Source of the DNA: Streptomyces sp. Ru62 | Lineage (GTDB): Bacteria; Actinomycetota; Actinomycetes; Streptomycetales; Streptomycetaceae | Length of the DNA: 64,000 bases | Assembly: GCF_002920615.1 (NCBI RefSeq) | Contig: NZ_PQSU01000006.1 | Location: 124,001 to 188,000, forward strand | Direction of reading: 5' to 3' | In this document: positions 44,985-53,854 of the stretch, one piece after another | Layout of the letters: each line of letters opens with the position of its first letter | Numbering within the stretch: the stretch's first letter is position 1 | Notes under the pieces: model-generated | Seen by the model: the letters and a program-made list of their open reading frames with translations, nothing else | What the model was told of the DNA's origin: nothing | Databases searched by the model: none | Position numbers and translations under genes: made by a program

Positions 44985-46265
44985 TTGGTACGGCGGAGCG
45001 CGCTCGGGCAGGACTTCCGGCGGTTGTGGGGCGCCTACACGGTCAGCGCAGCGGGCAGTGCCGTCGGCATGGGGGCGTTGCCGCTGATCGCGCTGCTGGT
45101 GCTGAGATCCTCGGCGTTCGAGGTCTCTGTGCTCGCCGCGCTGTCCGCGGTGGCCAGTGCGGTGATCGCTCTGCCGCTCGGTGTGCGTATCGAGCACCAG
45201 TACAAGCGGCCGGTCATGATCACCGCCGATGTGGCCCGCTGTGTGTTGCTGGCGAGCATTCCGGTCGCCATGGCTTTCGACAGGCTCACCTTCACCCAGT
45301 TGTGTGTCGTCGGCGTTCTCCAGACGGCAGCGTCTGTCGCGTTCGACGCGGCGAGCGGGGCGCATCTGAAGGCACTGGTCCTGCCCGAGCACCGTCTTCG
45401 TGCCAACAGCCTGTTCGAGACGACCAACTGGATCAGCGTCAGCGCCGGCCCGCCGGTGGGCGGGCTTCTGATCGGGGCCCTGGGCGCGGCCGCCACAGTG
45501 GTCGTCGACGCCATGTCCTTCCTCGGGTCGGCCCTGGGCATCCGTCGCATCCGGCAGCCCGAACCCGCGCCACCGCAACGCGCGGCCACCTCTCACCTGG
45601 GCCGTGACATCGCTGCCGGATGGCAGTACCTCCTGCGGCACCCAGGGCTGCGGCCGTTGTTCTTCAACGCGCTGCTCTTCGGCGGATCCGTCATGATGGC
45701 CTCACCGTTGATGGCCGTGCTCATGCTGGATGATCTGGGCCTGGCGCCGTGGCAGTACGGCCTTGCCCTGGGCCTGCCGTGCCTGGGCGGCGTGCTGGGC
45801 TCACGACTGACTCCGCTGCTCACCCGGCGATTCGGACAGCGTCGCATTCTGCTGCTGTCCGGTGTTGGGCGCACGCTCTGGACGATCCTGCTGCCACTGA
45901 CGCCCTCCGGTGCCCTCGGCGTGTGCGTCATCGTGGCCGCCGACTGCGGCCTGCTCTTCTCCGCCGGGGTCTTCAACCCGTCGTTCACCACGTATCGCAT
46001 GGCGGCCACCCCGGACGCGTTCATGTCTCGCGTCGGCACCTCCTGGTCCGTCGGCTCGAAGGCATGCCAGGCCGCCTTCATGGTCGCCGGTGGCCTCATC
46101 GCCGCCGCAGCGGGTGCACGCGGCGCGCTGTTCATCGCCGGCCTGCTGTGCATGGCGAGCGCGCTGCTCCTGCCATGGCGAGAGGAACGGATCTCCACCG
46201 GGCATGTTCCAGCGCCCACGACGGAAGTGGTTCCGTCCCCGGCCACGGACAGTCCGTCCGCGTAG
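44985..46265 (+). CDS. MFS transporter, enterobactin-exporter-like type
   Basis: 426 residues from TTG 44985, where GGGAGG lies just upstream. About 12 hydrophobic helices: FRRLWGAYTVSAAGSAVGMG at the start, DVARCVLLASIPVAMAF, LRANSLFETTNWISVSAGPP (the family's NSL...TN motif) and LGLPCLGGVLGSRLTPLLTR. This is the MFS subgroup often called MFS_3 or EntS-like. Role in drug or siderophore efflux is possible. Confidence 0.85.
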   Translation: MVRRSALGQDFRRLWGAYTVSAAGSAVGMGALPLIALLVLRSSAFEVSVLAALSAVASAVIALPLGVRIEHQYKRPVMITADVARCVLLASIPVAMAFDRLTFTQLCVVGVLQTAASVAFDAASGAHLKALVLPEHRLRANSLFETTNWISVSAGPPVGGLLIGALGAAATVVVDAMSFLGSALGIRRIRQPEPAPPQRAATSHLGRDIAAGWQYLLRHPGLRPLFFNALLFGGSVMMASPLMAVLMLDDLGLAPWQYGLALGLPCLGGVLGSRLTPLLTRRFGQRRILLLSGVGRTLWTILLPLTPSGALGVCVIVAADCGLLFSAGVFNPSFTTYRMAATPDAFMSRVGTSWSVGSKACQAAFMVAGGLIAAAAGARGALFIAGLLCMASALLLPWREERISTGHVPAPTTEVVPSPATDSPSA

Positions 46266-46662
46266 CGGTTTCGCCGGACTGCGGAGACGCGACTTCGTCG
46301 GGAGGGGGAGATCGGTGCTCGGGGCCACGGTCCGGGGGCCGGTAAGGCCAGGGCGGTGGTCCTGTCCTTGAAAGGGATCAGTCCTGCTGGGCTTCGAACG
46401 AGACGGCTACCGCACAGATCGAGCGGGGCCGCCGGTACAAGGAACTCGCCCCGACTGCGGATCAAGCTCCAACTGACCCCTGAGAGGCCCCCTGCAGCGG
46501 GCGAGATGCCGCTCGGTCACAGCGAACCCGCCGCGCGAAGGCCCGATATCAAGGCGGGCGTGGGGCACGTTCCTGATACCCCTCCTCGCGCCTTGGCCCA
46601 CGGCCTGGCCCTCACGTCCTGTGCAGTCGCTGTTCGATGACCGCCAGGCGCCTCCGCTGCGA
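46266..46662. other. Gap between convergent genes, no gene seen
   Basis: Lies between the 3' ends of the MFS gene and the SMI1-Lsr2 gene. Open frames here have non-coding composition. No clear hairpin was noted. Confidence 0.45.
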
Positions 46663-47343
46663 TCAGTGGCTCCTGTGCGCCTGCTCCCAGGCGTGCCGGA
46701 CTTCGGCGGGAATGCGTCCGCGCATCGGCACGTCGTACCCGTTGGCGCGCGCCCAATCGCGGATTTCGTCGGTGCTGACGGGAGTGGTCTCAGGCGGCAG
46801 GGGCGGAGACCATTGGTCAAGGCGCGAGGGCTTGAAGTCGATGCCACCTTGCAAGAGTCCGTCGGGGAACTGCGGGACGGTCGTGGTGCCGCTGAGTACG
46901 GCGACCAGGAACTGGGTCAGGCTTCCGTCGAAGGTGTACCAGCGCGGTCCGCGTGCTTCGTTGACGGCGATGATCCAGGCGTCGGGGTCGTCCCTCGGGT
47001 CGGTGATCCAGAAGATGCCCTCGCCGTTGTCCGTGGCACCGCAGGGAAGCAGGAGCTCCGGATCGACGGGGGCGGGGTGGATGCCCCGGGCGTAGTCGTC
47101 ACGTACCTGCGCACGGGTACGGTCTTGGGCCGGCCCGAGCAGGCTGACGTGGACGGAAGTGTGACGTGGGTCGTAGACCCAGAGGAAGTTGGCGAAGCGT
47201 CCGGGATCGTAGGCAGTGGTGAGCTGCTTGTAGTCCTCAGGCAAACGCAGTTGGAGGGCGGATTCGACGCTTTCCCAGTTCGCCGGCGGCTGCACAGGGG
47301 TGGGCGGTGGGCAAAGCTCGGTAAGGCGTTGGAGGAGGGTCAT
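46663..47343 (-). CDS. SMI1/KNR4 domain fused to an Lsr2-type DNA-binding domain
   Basis: 226 residues. Residues 1-150 are SMI1/KNR4-like: NWESVESALQLRLPEDYKQL and LLPCGATDNGEGIFWITDPR match the family that includes many toxin-immunity proteins. The C-terminal 40 residues (STDEIRDWARANGYDVPMRG, RIPAEVRHAWEQAH) match the Lsr2 AT-rich-DNA-binding domain, including the RGR-type hook (RGRIP). Such fusions are known in Streptomyces. It starts in the stop of the upstream gene (ATGA). Confidence 0.9.
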   Translation of the reverse strand: MTLLQRLTELCPPPTPVQPPANWESVESALQLRLPEDYKQLTTAYDPGRFANFLWVYDPRHTSVHVSLLGPAQDRTRAQVRDDYARGIHPAPVDPELLLPCGATDNGEGIFWITDPRDDPDAWIIAVNEARGPRWYTFDGSLTQFLVAVLSGTTTVPQFPDGLLQGGIDFKPSRLDQWSPPLPPETTPVSTDEIRDWARANGYDVPMRGRIPAEVRHAWEQAHRSH

Positions 47344-47569
47344 TCGATTCCGTCCCTGCGTCGGAACAGCTGTGCGGCCTGGTCGGGGTTGGGGAAGTAT
47401 CGGTCGAGGCGGAAGCCGCGGCCACCGTCCGCTTCCATGTAGGCGTGGCTGGGCACGGAGGTTGCTTCGTTGTCAGCGTACTCAAGGTAGACGCTGTACT
47501 GGACGATCTCCCTGGGCGGTCGCTGCTGCCCCGGACGGCGTCCCGGATCCGCAGCTCCAGATCCCTCAT
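47340..47569 (-). pseudogene. Upstream partner of the SMI1-Lsr2 gene, apparently frameshifted
   Basis: From ATG 47569 the frame reads MRDLELRIRDAVRG. About 18 codons on, the coherent sequence moves to another frame: EIVQYSVYLEYADNEATSVP, then MEADGGRGFRLDRYFPNPDQ and RRRDGIE-stop. The shift lies near 47505-47520. The 93-residue product would be a small soluble protein of unknown family. Could be genuine decay or a sequencing error. Confidence 0.55.
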
Positions 47570-47822
47570 TCCAGGGGAGTTGGCGGGCCTTTGGGCAATG
47601 GTGAAAAGGGAAGCTGCTCGGCGTCACCCCCCTCATCAGCGACCCGCCGGGCTCGGCGCGAGTCCGCATGAAGGCGGGGCCTTCTGTCCAGTTCGGGGAT
47701 TGCCGAAGCCCGAACGTCCTGGTCAGGAGGCCCTGTGGTGCAGCCTTTCGGTCCCGTGCTGGTGGCGTCCAACTCGGGTGCACGATCGTGTGATTGCCTC
47801 GCGCACCGGTTCGGGAACGCGG

Positions 47823-47926
47823 GTGACCATCCGGACCGCGAGTGTCGGTATCCCTCGGACATGTCGGACGCGGAGTGGGCGGTCGTGCGGGACGCGATGC
47901 CGGTCCCGGCGTGGATGAACGGCTGA
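47823..47926 (+). pseudogene. IS5-family transposase N-terminal remnant
   Basis: The plus frame reads CRYPSDMSDAEWAVVRDAMP and VPAWMNG-stop, the well-known N-terminus of IS5-type transposases (RYPSDxSDAEW). The part before it (VTIRT) is in another frame, and it stops after about 35 residues. Confidence 0.75.
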
Positions 47927-47934
47927 GGCGGGCA

Positions 47935-48470
47935 GTCTCGGGCGCGGGCTCGTCGGCCACCAGGCGCACGGCGAGCACGGGGGCCTGCTGCCACCACTCC
48001 TGCTCGTGCAGCCCCTCGGCGGGCGGGGGGCCAGGTGGGCGGCGAGCAGCCGATCGTGCAGCGTCCGTCGACCGCGGCCACCGGGGCCAGCCGGCGGGTG
48101 CGCTCGGCCAGGTGTACGCCTGCGTCCGTGCCCGCCGCGACGAGATCGAGCACCGCGCGCTCCAGCCGCGGCCCGCCGTGAGCGGCCGAGTCCTGGGAGT
48201 TCACCTGGTCGAGGTCGACGGCGTAGACGAGCGGGCGGGAGGCGGCGAGCAGCCGGCCGTGTGGCCCGAATCGTGCCGATATTCGGATGCGCGGCGGCGG
48301 CCATGCGCTCGGCAGCCGCCTTCAGCGACTGGTCGCCGGCGTGCTCGTCCTCGACCGCGTCTGCCAGCAGTTCCTCGACCATGAGGATCCACTCGTGCGT
48401 CCGCTCGGTACGCGGGATGACGCGCGCCCACCTCGCGGCCAGGGGCAGTGTCGTCCCCACCGCTGCACCC
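47935..48470 (-). pseudogene. Decayed hypothetical gene
   Basis: Three minus frames in succession read as protein: LPLAARWARVIPRTERTHEW with VEELLADAVEDEHAGDQSLK; then NSQDSAAHGGPRLERAVLDL; then VLAVRLVADEPAPETARL near the 3' end. Frame changes near 48230 and 48010 show decay. Family not recognised; the helical repeats hint at an ATPase-associated protein. Confidence 0.4.
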
Positions 48471-48659
48471 TCGCCGTGCCGTAGAGACCATTGGGGAATC
48501 CGGTTCGCTGAGCCGAGGCAGGATAGCGGGCACATTCGGCGTGCTCGTTGTCGCCGAGAGCGCGAACAGGCGAGCATCGGCTTGTGCCGCGCCACGGTAG
48601 TTGGCGCTTGGCCACGATAAGTTGGCATCGTCCTCGCTCATCTGTGCCAGTATTCGAGG

Positions 48660-49526
48660 GTGGAGATGACCGATGTCACGCGTGCGATCGCGGCTGCGAC
48701 TTCGGTCGCCGCATCGCTCGGCCTGTCAGCCGATGATGCAATCGTTCTCCACAACTCGAACAAGCTGGCGCTGCGGCTGACGCCATGCGACGTCTTTGCC
48801 CGGGTCGCCCCTGTGGGACAAGAGGTTGCACAGTTCGAAGTCGAGCTTGCTCAGAGGCTCACCGAGGTCGGATGCCCGGTGTGTCCCTTGGAGCCTCGGG
48901 CGGACCCGCGTGTGCACACGCGCGAGGGCTTCGCAGTGACGCTGTGGACCTACTACGAGCCCGTCACACCCCACACCTCACCAGCCGACTACGCCAAGGC
49001 GCTGGCGCAGCTGCACGCCGGCATGCGCAAGGTCGATGTGCCGAGCCCGAGGTTCACGGACCGGATCACGGAGGCGGAAGAAGTCGTCGCCGACCCGGAT
49101 CGCTCGCCGGAGCTCGCCGACGCGGACCGCGTGTTCCTCAGCAGCAGGCTGGCAAGCCTGCGACGAGCGATCAGTGACCGCGGCGCCGTGGAGCAGCTCC
49201 TCCACGGCGAGCCCCATCCAGGCAATGTGCTCAGCACGAAGAACGGCCCGTTGTTCATCGACCTTGAGACGTGCTGCCGTGGACCCGTCGAGTTCGATCT
49301 CGCCCATGCTCCCGAGGCGGTCTGCGAGCACTACCCAAGCGTTGACCAAGGACTGCTGGACGAGTGCCGTCAGCTCGTTATCGCGATGGTCGCCGCGTGG
49401 CGTTGGGAGCTTGGCGACCAGTTTCCGAGTGGAAGGCGATTCGGAGAGGAGTTCCTGCGCTTGCTGCGCGAGGGTCCTCCTTGGCCGACACTCGACCCAG
49501 TGACCAGGCGACTGAACGGTCAGTAG
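48660..49526 (+). CDS. Aminoglycoside phosphotransferase (APH) family kinase
   Basis: 288 residues (GTG 48660 or ATG 48666; the spacing of GAGGGTGGAG does not decide). APH-type kinase fold: ATP lobe near LHNSNKLALRLTPCDVFARV, catalytic loop HGEPHPGNVL (Asp replaced by Glu-Pro-His: the usual is HGDxHxGN) and metal site FIDLETCCRGPVEFDLAH (usually D(F/W)E). The substrate could be a small molecule rather than an antibiotic. Stands alone. Confidence 0.85.
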   Translation: MEMTDVTRAIAAATSVAASLGLSADDAIVLHNSNKLALRLTPCDVFARVAPVGQEVAQFEVELAQRLTEVGCPVCPLEPRADPRVHTREGFAVTLWTYYEPVTPHTSPADYAKALAQLHAGMRKVDVPSPRFTDRITEAEEVVADPDRSPELADADRVFLSSRLASLRRAISDRGAVEQLLHGEPHPGNVLSTKNGPLFIDLETCCRGPVEFDLAHAPEAVCEHYPSVDQGLLDECRQLVIAMVAAWRWELGDQFPSGRRFGEEFLRLLREGPPWPTLDPVTRRLNGQ

Positions 49527-49676
49527 AAACCGCCGGCCCTGTGCACCCCGAGAGTCTTCGGTATCGAGCGCCTCCAACGTGTCTGCAATCTCGATGAGGT
49601 CTTCAGTCGCGAGTGCGGGTGGAGTCCACTGGTGTGCGCGTGCGTGGTCGATGAAGGTCTCGTCCAGCGGGACGTG

Positions 49677-49943
49677 CTAGCGCCTGTCATAGTGAGTGAG
49701 CCTTCTTGTGTCACGAGGCTCTCCGGTCCAGGTCAGGGAGGCGGTGACCGCCTCGTCAAAGGCTGCGATTCGCGGACCGTGCCGTCTCGGCATGCTTGAC
49801 CAGCCGGTGGTCGCCTGCGGGCTGATGGGGAAGGCTCGGGTCAAGTCCTCCGTGTAGACGGCGTCCATGATCGCTTCGATGTGTCGGAGAGGCTGACGGT
49901 CCGTGTGGGTGGGGTCGCCGACGACGTAGGCGACCCCCCACAC
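49677..49943 (-). CDS. Hypothetical protein following the lipoprotein gene
   Basis: 88 residues from GTG 49943, two bases after the lipoprotein stop, so possibly coupled. Reads VAYVVGDPTHTDRQPLRHIE, AIMDAVYTEDLTRAFPIS, then a less regular, Arg-rich end. No family recognised. It may itself be a truncated remnant. The next 150 bases downstream contain another minus-strand scrap (VPLDETFIDHARAHQW) with no start. Confidence 0.4.
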   Translation of the reverse strand: MWGVAYVVGDPTHTDRQPLRHIEAIMDAVYTEDLTRAFPISPQATTGWSSMPRRHGPRIAAFDEAVTASLTWTGEPRDTRRLTHYDRR

Positions 49944-49945
49944 GC

Positions 49946-50506
49946 TCAGTGGCCGCCGCGCGGCTCGAAACAGCCCGTTTCCAGGAACCGGCCGTTGACC
50001 TGGACTTGGTAGTTGGTCGACTGCACGAACGCGGTCACACAGGCATCGTGACGGACGTTGAGGGCGATGGTGCTACCTGGGTTGGTGCCGGGGTCGTGGG
50101 CCTGCACGAAGAGCGTTCCGCGCCCCTGCTCACTGTCCGGACCCCCATTTCGGTAGCCGAGCTTGAGCAGCGCCGTGCGCACACTCTCGGCATCCCATGT
50201 CTTGGCCGTCCAGAGCCGCTTGAGGACGGGCTCGATGCGGGCAGCCTCCGCGCGGGCGGCCTCCTCACTGGCGGGGGACATCTCTTTGGGGATCTTGAAG
50301 CCGTTGTTCTCGTGGTAGTGCGGGGCCCCGTCGTGGGAGTCGGGCTCCACGTTGCCGCGTGCCGGGCCGACGGGCGAGCCGCTGCGTGAAGGGGAGCCGG
50401 GGCCGGCCGCCGTCGGTCCTGTGTGCTCCTGGCCGCAGGCGGTCAGGGTCAAGGCAGTGCCCAGGAGAAGGCCCGCAGCAACGTATCTCGGTCTGGGTAT
50501 CCGCAT
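49946..50506 (-). CDS. Secreted lipoprotein
   Basis: 186 residues. Signal with lipobox LTLTAC (Cys about residue 24), then a Pro/Gly/Ser-rich linker. The folded part (about 75-186) has EEAARAEAARIEPVLKRLW and AHDPGTNPGSTIALNVRHDA, with two Cys (ACVTAF and TGCFEP). Function unknown. The ATG 50506 has no good ribosome site, but the signal peptide fixes the start region. Confidence 0.75.
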   Translation of the reverse strand: MRIPRPRYVAAGLLLGTALTLTACGQEHTGPTAAGPGSPSRSGSPVGPARGNVEPDSHDGAPHYHENNGFKIPKEMSPASEEAARAEAARIEPVLKRLWTAKTWDAESVRTALLKLGYRNGGPDSEQGRGTLFVQAHDPGTNPGSTIALNVRHDACVTAFVQSTNYQVQVNGRFLETGCFEPRGGH

Positions 50507-50896
50507 GAGGAGGACTCTGCCACAGTGCCGATCTGGTCAACGCCCGTCCCGCGAAAGCCGAAGCCAAAGCCGAAGTCGTATGCAAGATCCGACCGCACCA
50601 CGCAACCTCGCACGCGAGGTGAAGGTGCAAAGTGCAAGACTCGTTCCGCAGGACAGCTGTGCACGGACGGGCCGGTGCCGACGCTCCTGGACCTCGCCCG
50701 CGATCGCACCCGCCTGGCGATCGGCCCCGGCGCGTCCTGGCCATCGCTGTCCATCGCCGACGAACGCCGCTGTGTGATTCAGGCGGCGCTCGGCGTACGG
50801 TCCAGCTAGGGTCTGTCGCAAAGTGGATCTTGCTCATTGATGGTCACGGCCGAGCGAAGGGTGTTGCCTGGGCTGCTGTGTTCGTAAGATTCCGGC
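50507..50896. other. Gap; possible insertion-sequence end
   Basis: No gene with a start. At 50690-50806 a plus frame (LDLARDRTRLAIGPGASWPS) ending in TAG looks like a protein tail. From 50811 GGGTCTGTCGCAAAGTGGAT resembles IS5-type terminal repeats, but no partner end was found. Confidence 0.35.
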
Positions 50897-51265
50897 ATGG
50901 CGGATGATGACCATGAGCAGGCCGTACAGGCGGCCATCGCCGGAGAGATGCGGCTTCTCGATCCTGAGGTGCGAGCTGTCCCAGCCCGGGTTCTGGAGCT
51001 CCTGGACCCGGAGTTCACCGAGTTCGGGGCCTCTGGACGCCGATGGGATGTCGAGTCGGTCCTCACGGTGACGAGCGGCGGCTCGGTGTCTGCGGAGTCT
51101 CCGGTCAAGGTCAGTGAAATGTCTGGCGTCGTCCTTGCTCCGGGTGTCGTTCATCTGACGTACTTCGCCGACAACCAGGGCCGTCGAGCATGGCGGAGCT
51201 CTTTGTGGCGCCTGACGGAGACGGGCTGGCGAATGTACTTCCACCAGGGCACTTTGACCGGTTGA
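50897..51265 (+). CDS. NTF2-like/DUF4440-type protein
   Basis: 122 residues with the short NTF2-like fold: AIAGEMRLLDPEVRAVPARV, LELLDPEFTEFGASGRRWDV, then strands VHLTYFADNQGRRAWRSSLW and LTETGWRMYFHQGTLTG. The FGxSGxxWxxxxV pattern is typical of small proteins annotated as DUF4440 or RNase H-associated. ATG 50897 has only a weak ribosome site. Function unknown. Confidence 0.75.
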   Translation: MADDDHEQAVQAAIAGEMRLLDPEVRAVPARVLELLDPEFTEFGASGRRWDVESVLTVTSGGSVSAESPVKVSEMSGVVLAPGVVHLTYFADNQGRRAWRSSLWRLTETGWRMYFHQGTLTG

Positions 51266-51747
51266 CAGGGTCGCCGTGCGCGAGGACGGCGGTCGTCCGA
51301 CTGACCGGAGCGGCCTCAGGTGACCGCCGCAGGCGGTCTCCTTGCGCAATGTCTACCGCAACACCCTGGCGCAACAGCACCGTGCCCCTCCTGCTCTCCT
51401 CCCCAGGCGCTCCAGAGACCGGGCAGCGCGGTCAGGCCGCGCCGACGCGTAACACGACCTCTAGGACGCCTGATGCCTGGGCTGGCCGGTCTCTGCAACT
51501 GACGCAGGAGCCCGCTCGGAGCCGGCCGTTACGGGAGAAGGACCCGCTGGACGGGGATCCCGGCAGTGCTCGCCCGCAGCTCCAGCGGCAACACCTCGCC
51601 GGTGCGGGTGACGAAGGGCAGGCACAGGTCGGGGCGGCGCGACACCATCTGCCGGCGCGGACCTCGGCGGTCTGGTCGTGGTGGCGTGCTGCGTCGGCAG
51701 CCACCGGGGCGGACACCAGGCCTGCCTCGTCCGGCAGTTCCAGGCGT
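51266..51747. other. Gap with a small hairpin
   Basis: No intact gene. GACCGCC-GCA-GGCGGTC at 51322-51338 (7-bp stem) may terminate the NTF2-like gene. A minus frame at about 51530-51665 (RRPDLCLPFVTRTGEVLPLE) is protein-like but lacks a start. Confidence 0.4.
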
Positions 51748-51861
51748 GCGACGCCCTTGTCGGCACGGAGCTTGGCCGGGCGTCGGCGGCGCGGGCCGCG
51801 TCCGGAGCGGATGGGCGAGATCCCGCGCACGAGCGGTTCCAGGCTGAGGCTGTCATGCATG
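51748..51861 (-). pseudogene. IS5/IS4-type transposase remnant
   Basis: The minus frame reads EPLVRGISPIRSGRGPRRRR then PAKLRADKGV, the region before the second catalytic Asp in this transposase group (RRRPxKLxADKxYD). The Tyr-Asp that should follow is missing and the sequence becomes unrelated. Confidence 0.65.
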
Positions 51862-52168
51862 TCGGCGGCGGAAATGCCCGGGACAGGGGGACCACGCAGG
51901 TACCCGTACGTCGTCGGTGAGGCGCAATCCGGGGACCGTTGTGTGGGCAGAAGGATGAAGAGACAGCCCGGGCCGGCGCGCTGGGCGACGACAACCGTGA
52001 CACGGCATCGAGGAGGACGACAGCGGCCGCAACCGTCACCGCAGGGGCGATCGCCTGTGCGGCCCACCGTGCGACGCAAGCGTCGCACCGCACTGACCCG
52101 GACACCGACATGCCACCAAGGCGCACCGCCCGCACCCCCGGCCCCCGAGCGCAGACAGGAGACCACCC

Positions 52169-52402
52169 GTGACCGCCATACCCCAGGGCCGCGACTGGAC
52201 CCGTATGCAGCGCGCCGACTTCGACGACTGCGCCCCGCTCGACCTGGTCGACGCGGCCCAGTGCCGACCCGTCCCCGCCGTGCCCGACGAGTGCGGAACA
52301 CAACCACTGTTCGGGAAAGGCCAAGACCCCGAGCCCGAGCGTCCCCGCCGCACCCGCACGCCGGCCCCGTCACCCACCGAGAACACCGACACCTTGTTCT
52401 GA
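52169..52402 (+). CDS. Small hypothetical protein
   Basis: 77 residues from GTG 52169, with CAGGAG 7 bases upstream. Reads GRDWTRMQRADFDDCAPLDL then VDAAQCRPVPAVPDECGTQP and ends in a Pro/Arg-rich tail. Three Cys may bind a metal. The type is common in Streptomyces accessory regions; function unknown. Confidence 0.6.
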   Translation: MTAIPQGRDWTRMQRADFDDCAPLDLVDAAQCRPVPAVPDECGTQPLFGKGQDPEPERPRRTRTPAPSPTENTDTLF

Positions 52403-52555
52403 GCCAGTCTTCGAGTGCAGGCCTGCTGGCTTGGTGCCCTGTTCACTGCCAGGGAGGAGTGGGCGAACCGTCCGGGTCCAGCCCGTACGGCCACCATCTC
52501 CGTGTGCTGCCGTGGATGGGCTCGCCAGTGTCGGCGGCCTGACGACAAGTTTGCC

Positions 52556-53268
52556 ATGACCGATCCCACCATCGTTCTCGTCCACGGAGCATTCGCGGAC
52601 GCCTCTTCGTACGCCCCCGTCACCACCCGGCTGCAAAAGCGCGGGCTCAAGGTCATCGCTCCCGGCGTGCCCGACCGCAGCCTCCGGGGGGACGCCGCGT
52701 ACGTGGCGTCCGTCGTGCGCGGTGTCGGCGGTCCGGTGGTCCTGGTCGGCCACTCCTACGGCGGTGCCGTGATCACGATGGCCGGGACCGAGGACAACGT
52801 GAAGGCCCTGGTGTTGCTTTCCGGGTACGCGCTGGAGGAGGGCGAAAGCCTGGGTGAGCTCCAGGGCGGCTTCCCCGACTCCAAGCTGGGCGCCGCCCTC
52901 GTCCACACACCGTCGCCACTGGCGGACTACGACGAGAAGAACCCTGACGTCACCGTGGACGTCGACAAGTTCCCCGAGGTCGTGGCGGCCGACGTGGACC
53001 CCGACCTCGCCGCCGTGCCGGCCTCGTCGCAGCGTCGCCGGCGGGTCTGGCGTTCGCCGAGAAGGGGACCGCCGCGGCCTGGAAGACGAACCCCGCGTGG
53101 GCGGTTGTCTCCACCTCCGACACCACCATCAATCCCGATGTGCAGCGCTTCGGCTACCGCCGTGCCGGAATCGACTTCGTGGAGATCGACTCCTCGCACA
53201 TGGTCATGCTCTCTCACCCCGACGAGGTCGTGGACATCTTCCTCCAAGCGGTCGAAGCGACCAAGTGA
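52556..53268 (+). pseudogene. Alpha/beta hydrolase with one frameshift
   Basis: From ATG 52556 the frame reads TIVLVHGAFADASSYAPVTT, with nucleophile elbow GHSYGGAV (catalytic Ser) and VKALVLLSGYALEEGESLGE. Near 53035-53050 one base seems missing: the family end continues in the next frame as LAFAEKGTAAAWKTNPAWAV, then IDFVEIDSSHMVMLSHPDEV (catalytic His in SSHMVM) to TGA 53268. The two frames together give a full-length enzyme of about 235 residues, so this is a recent break or a sequencing error. Confidence 0.8.
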
Positions 53269-53854
53269 AACCGAGCGCGACCCGGGCGGCATGACGGCCG
53301 AGAGCTCTCTCACCGCGACGTTTTCGTACGAGGGCAGCGGTCGGTCGGCGTACGCCTTGGTGCTCCGGGGCTGGACAGTGGCAGCGGCCGCACAGGCTTT
53401 CCGCCCTGGTGGGCGGCCGCCCGGAGACGATGCCGACCCGGCCCCCGTGAAGAGCATCGCCCCGACATTCCCTGCACTCCCCGCACACAGGCCAAGTGCT
53501 GCGTAAGCTGGATGTCGCCGTCCCGGTGGTCTCCCCCGTACCACCGGGACGCTGCATTTCCACGCGCCCCGAATCTGCTGCTTGACGGCCCTGGACGAGC
53601 TGCGCGCGACGAGCGCGTCACGAGGCTGCCCCGACCACTTCCCACAACCCCTCCGTTGCCTCCGCATCGCCCACTGCCCGGGACCGGCGCGGCGGGTGCA
53701 GTGACAGGCAGGAGGGACGCCCCGGCTTCCTCGGCATGGAGCTGAGAACTCGTTCCCCCGAGCTCACCCCGCTGAACGGTCGCCCGGCACCGGGCTGTCT
53801 CCGGTGGCCCTCCGGCGAAGCCGCCGATCGTTCACCGGGTCGGCCGGACAGGTG
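53269..53854. other. Gap between hydrolase relic and lincosamide-resistance-like gene
   Basis: No gene with a convincing start. A minus frame at about 53290-53360 (KAYADRPLPSYENVAVREL) is protein-like. The strong hairpin at 53519-53551 lies in the middle. Confidence 0.4.
53519..53551. terminator. Strong hairpin, probable bidirectional terminator
   Basis: CGTCCCGGTGGT, a 9-base loop, ACCACCGGGACG: a perfect 12-bp stem. It lies between the 3' ends of the plus-strand hydrolase relic and the minus-strand nucleotidyltransferase gene, where a terminator is expected. No long U-run. Confidence 0.65.

Noticed and set aside
50811..50846. Possible terminal repeat of an insertion sequence
   Set aside because: It resembles IS5-type ends, but no second end or target duplication was found, so it is not listed as a mobile element.
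51939..52172. Small open frame overlapping the start of the gene at 52169
   Set aside because: Composition is Thr/Arg/Ala-biased without a ribosome site; the GTGA overlap appears accidental.
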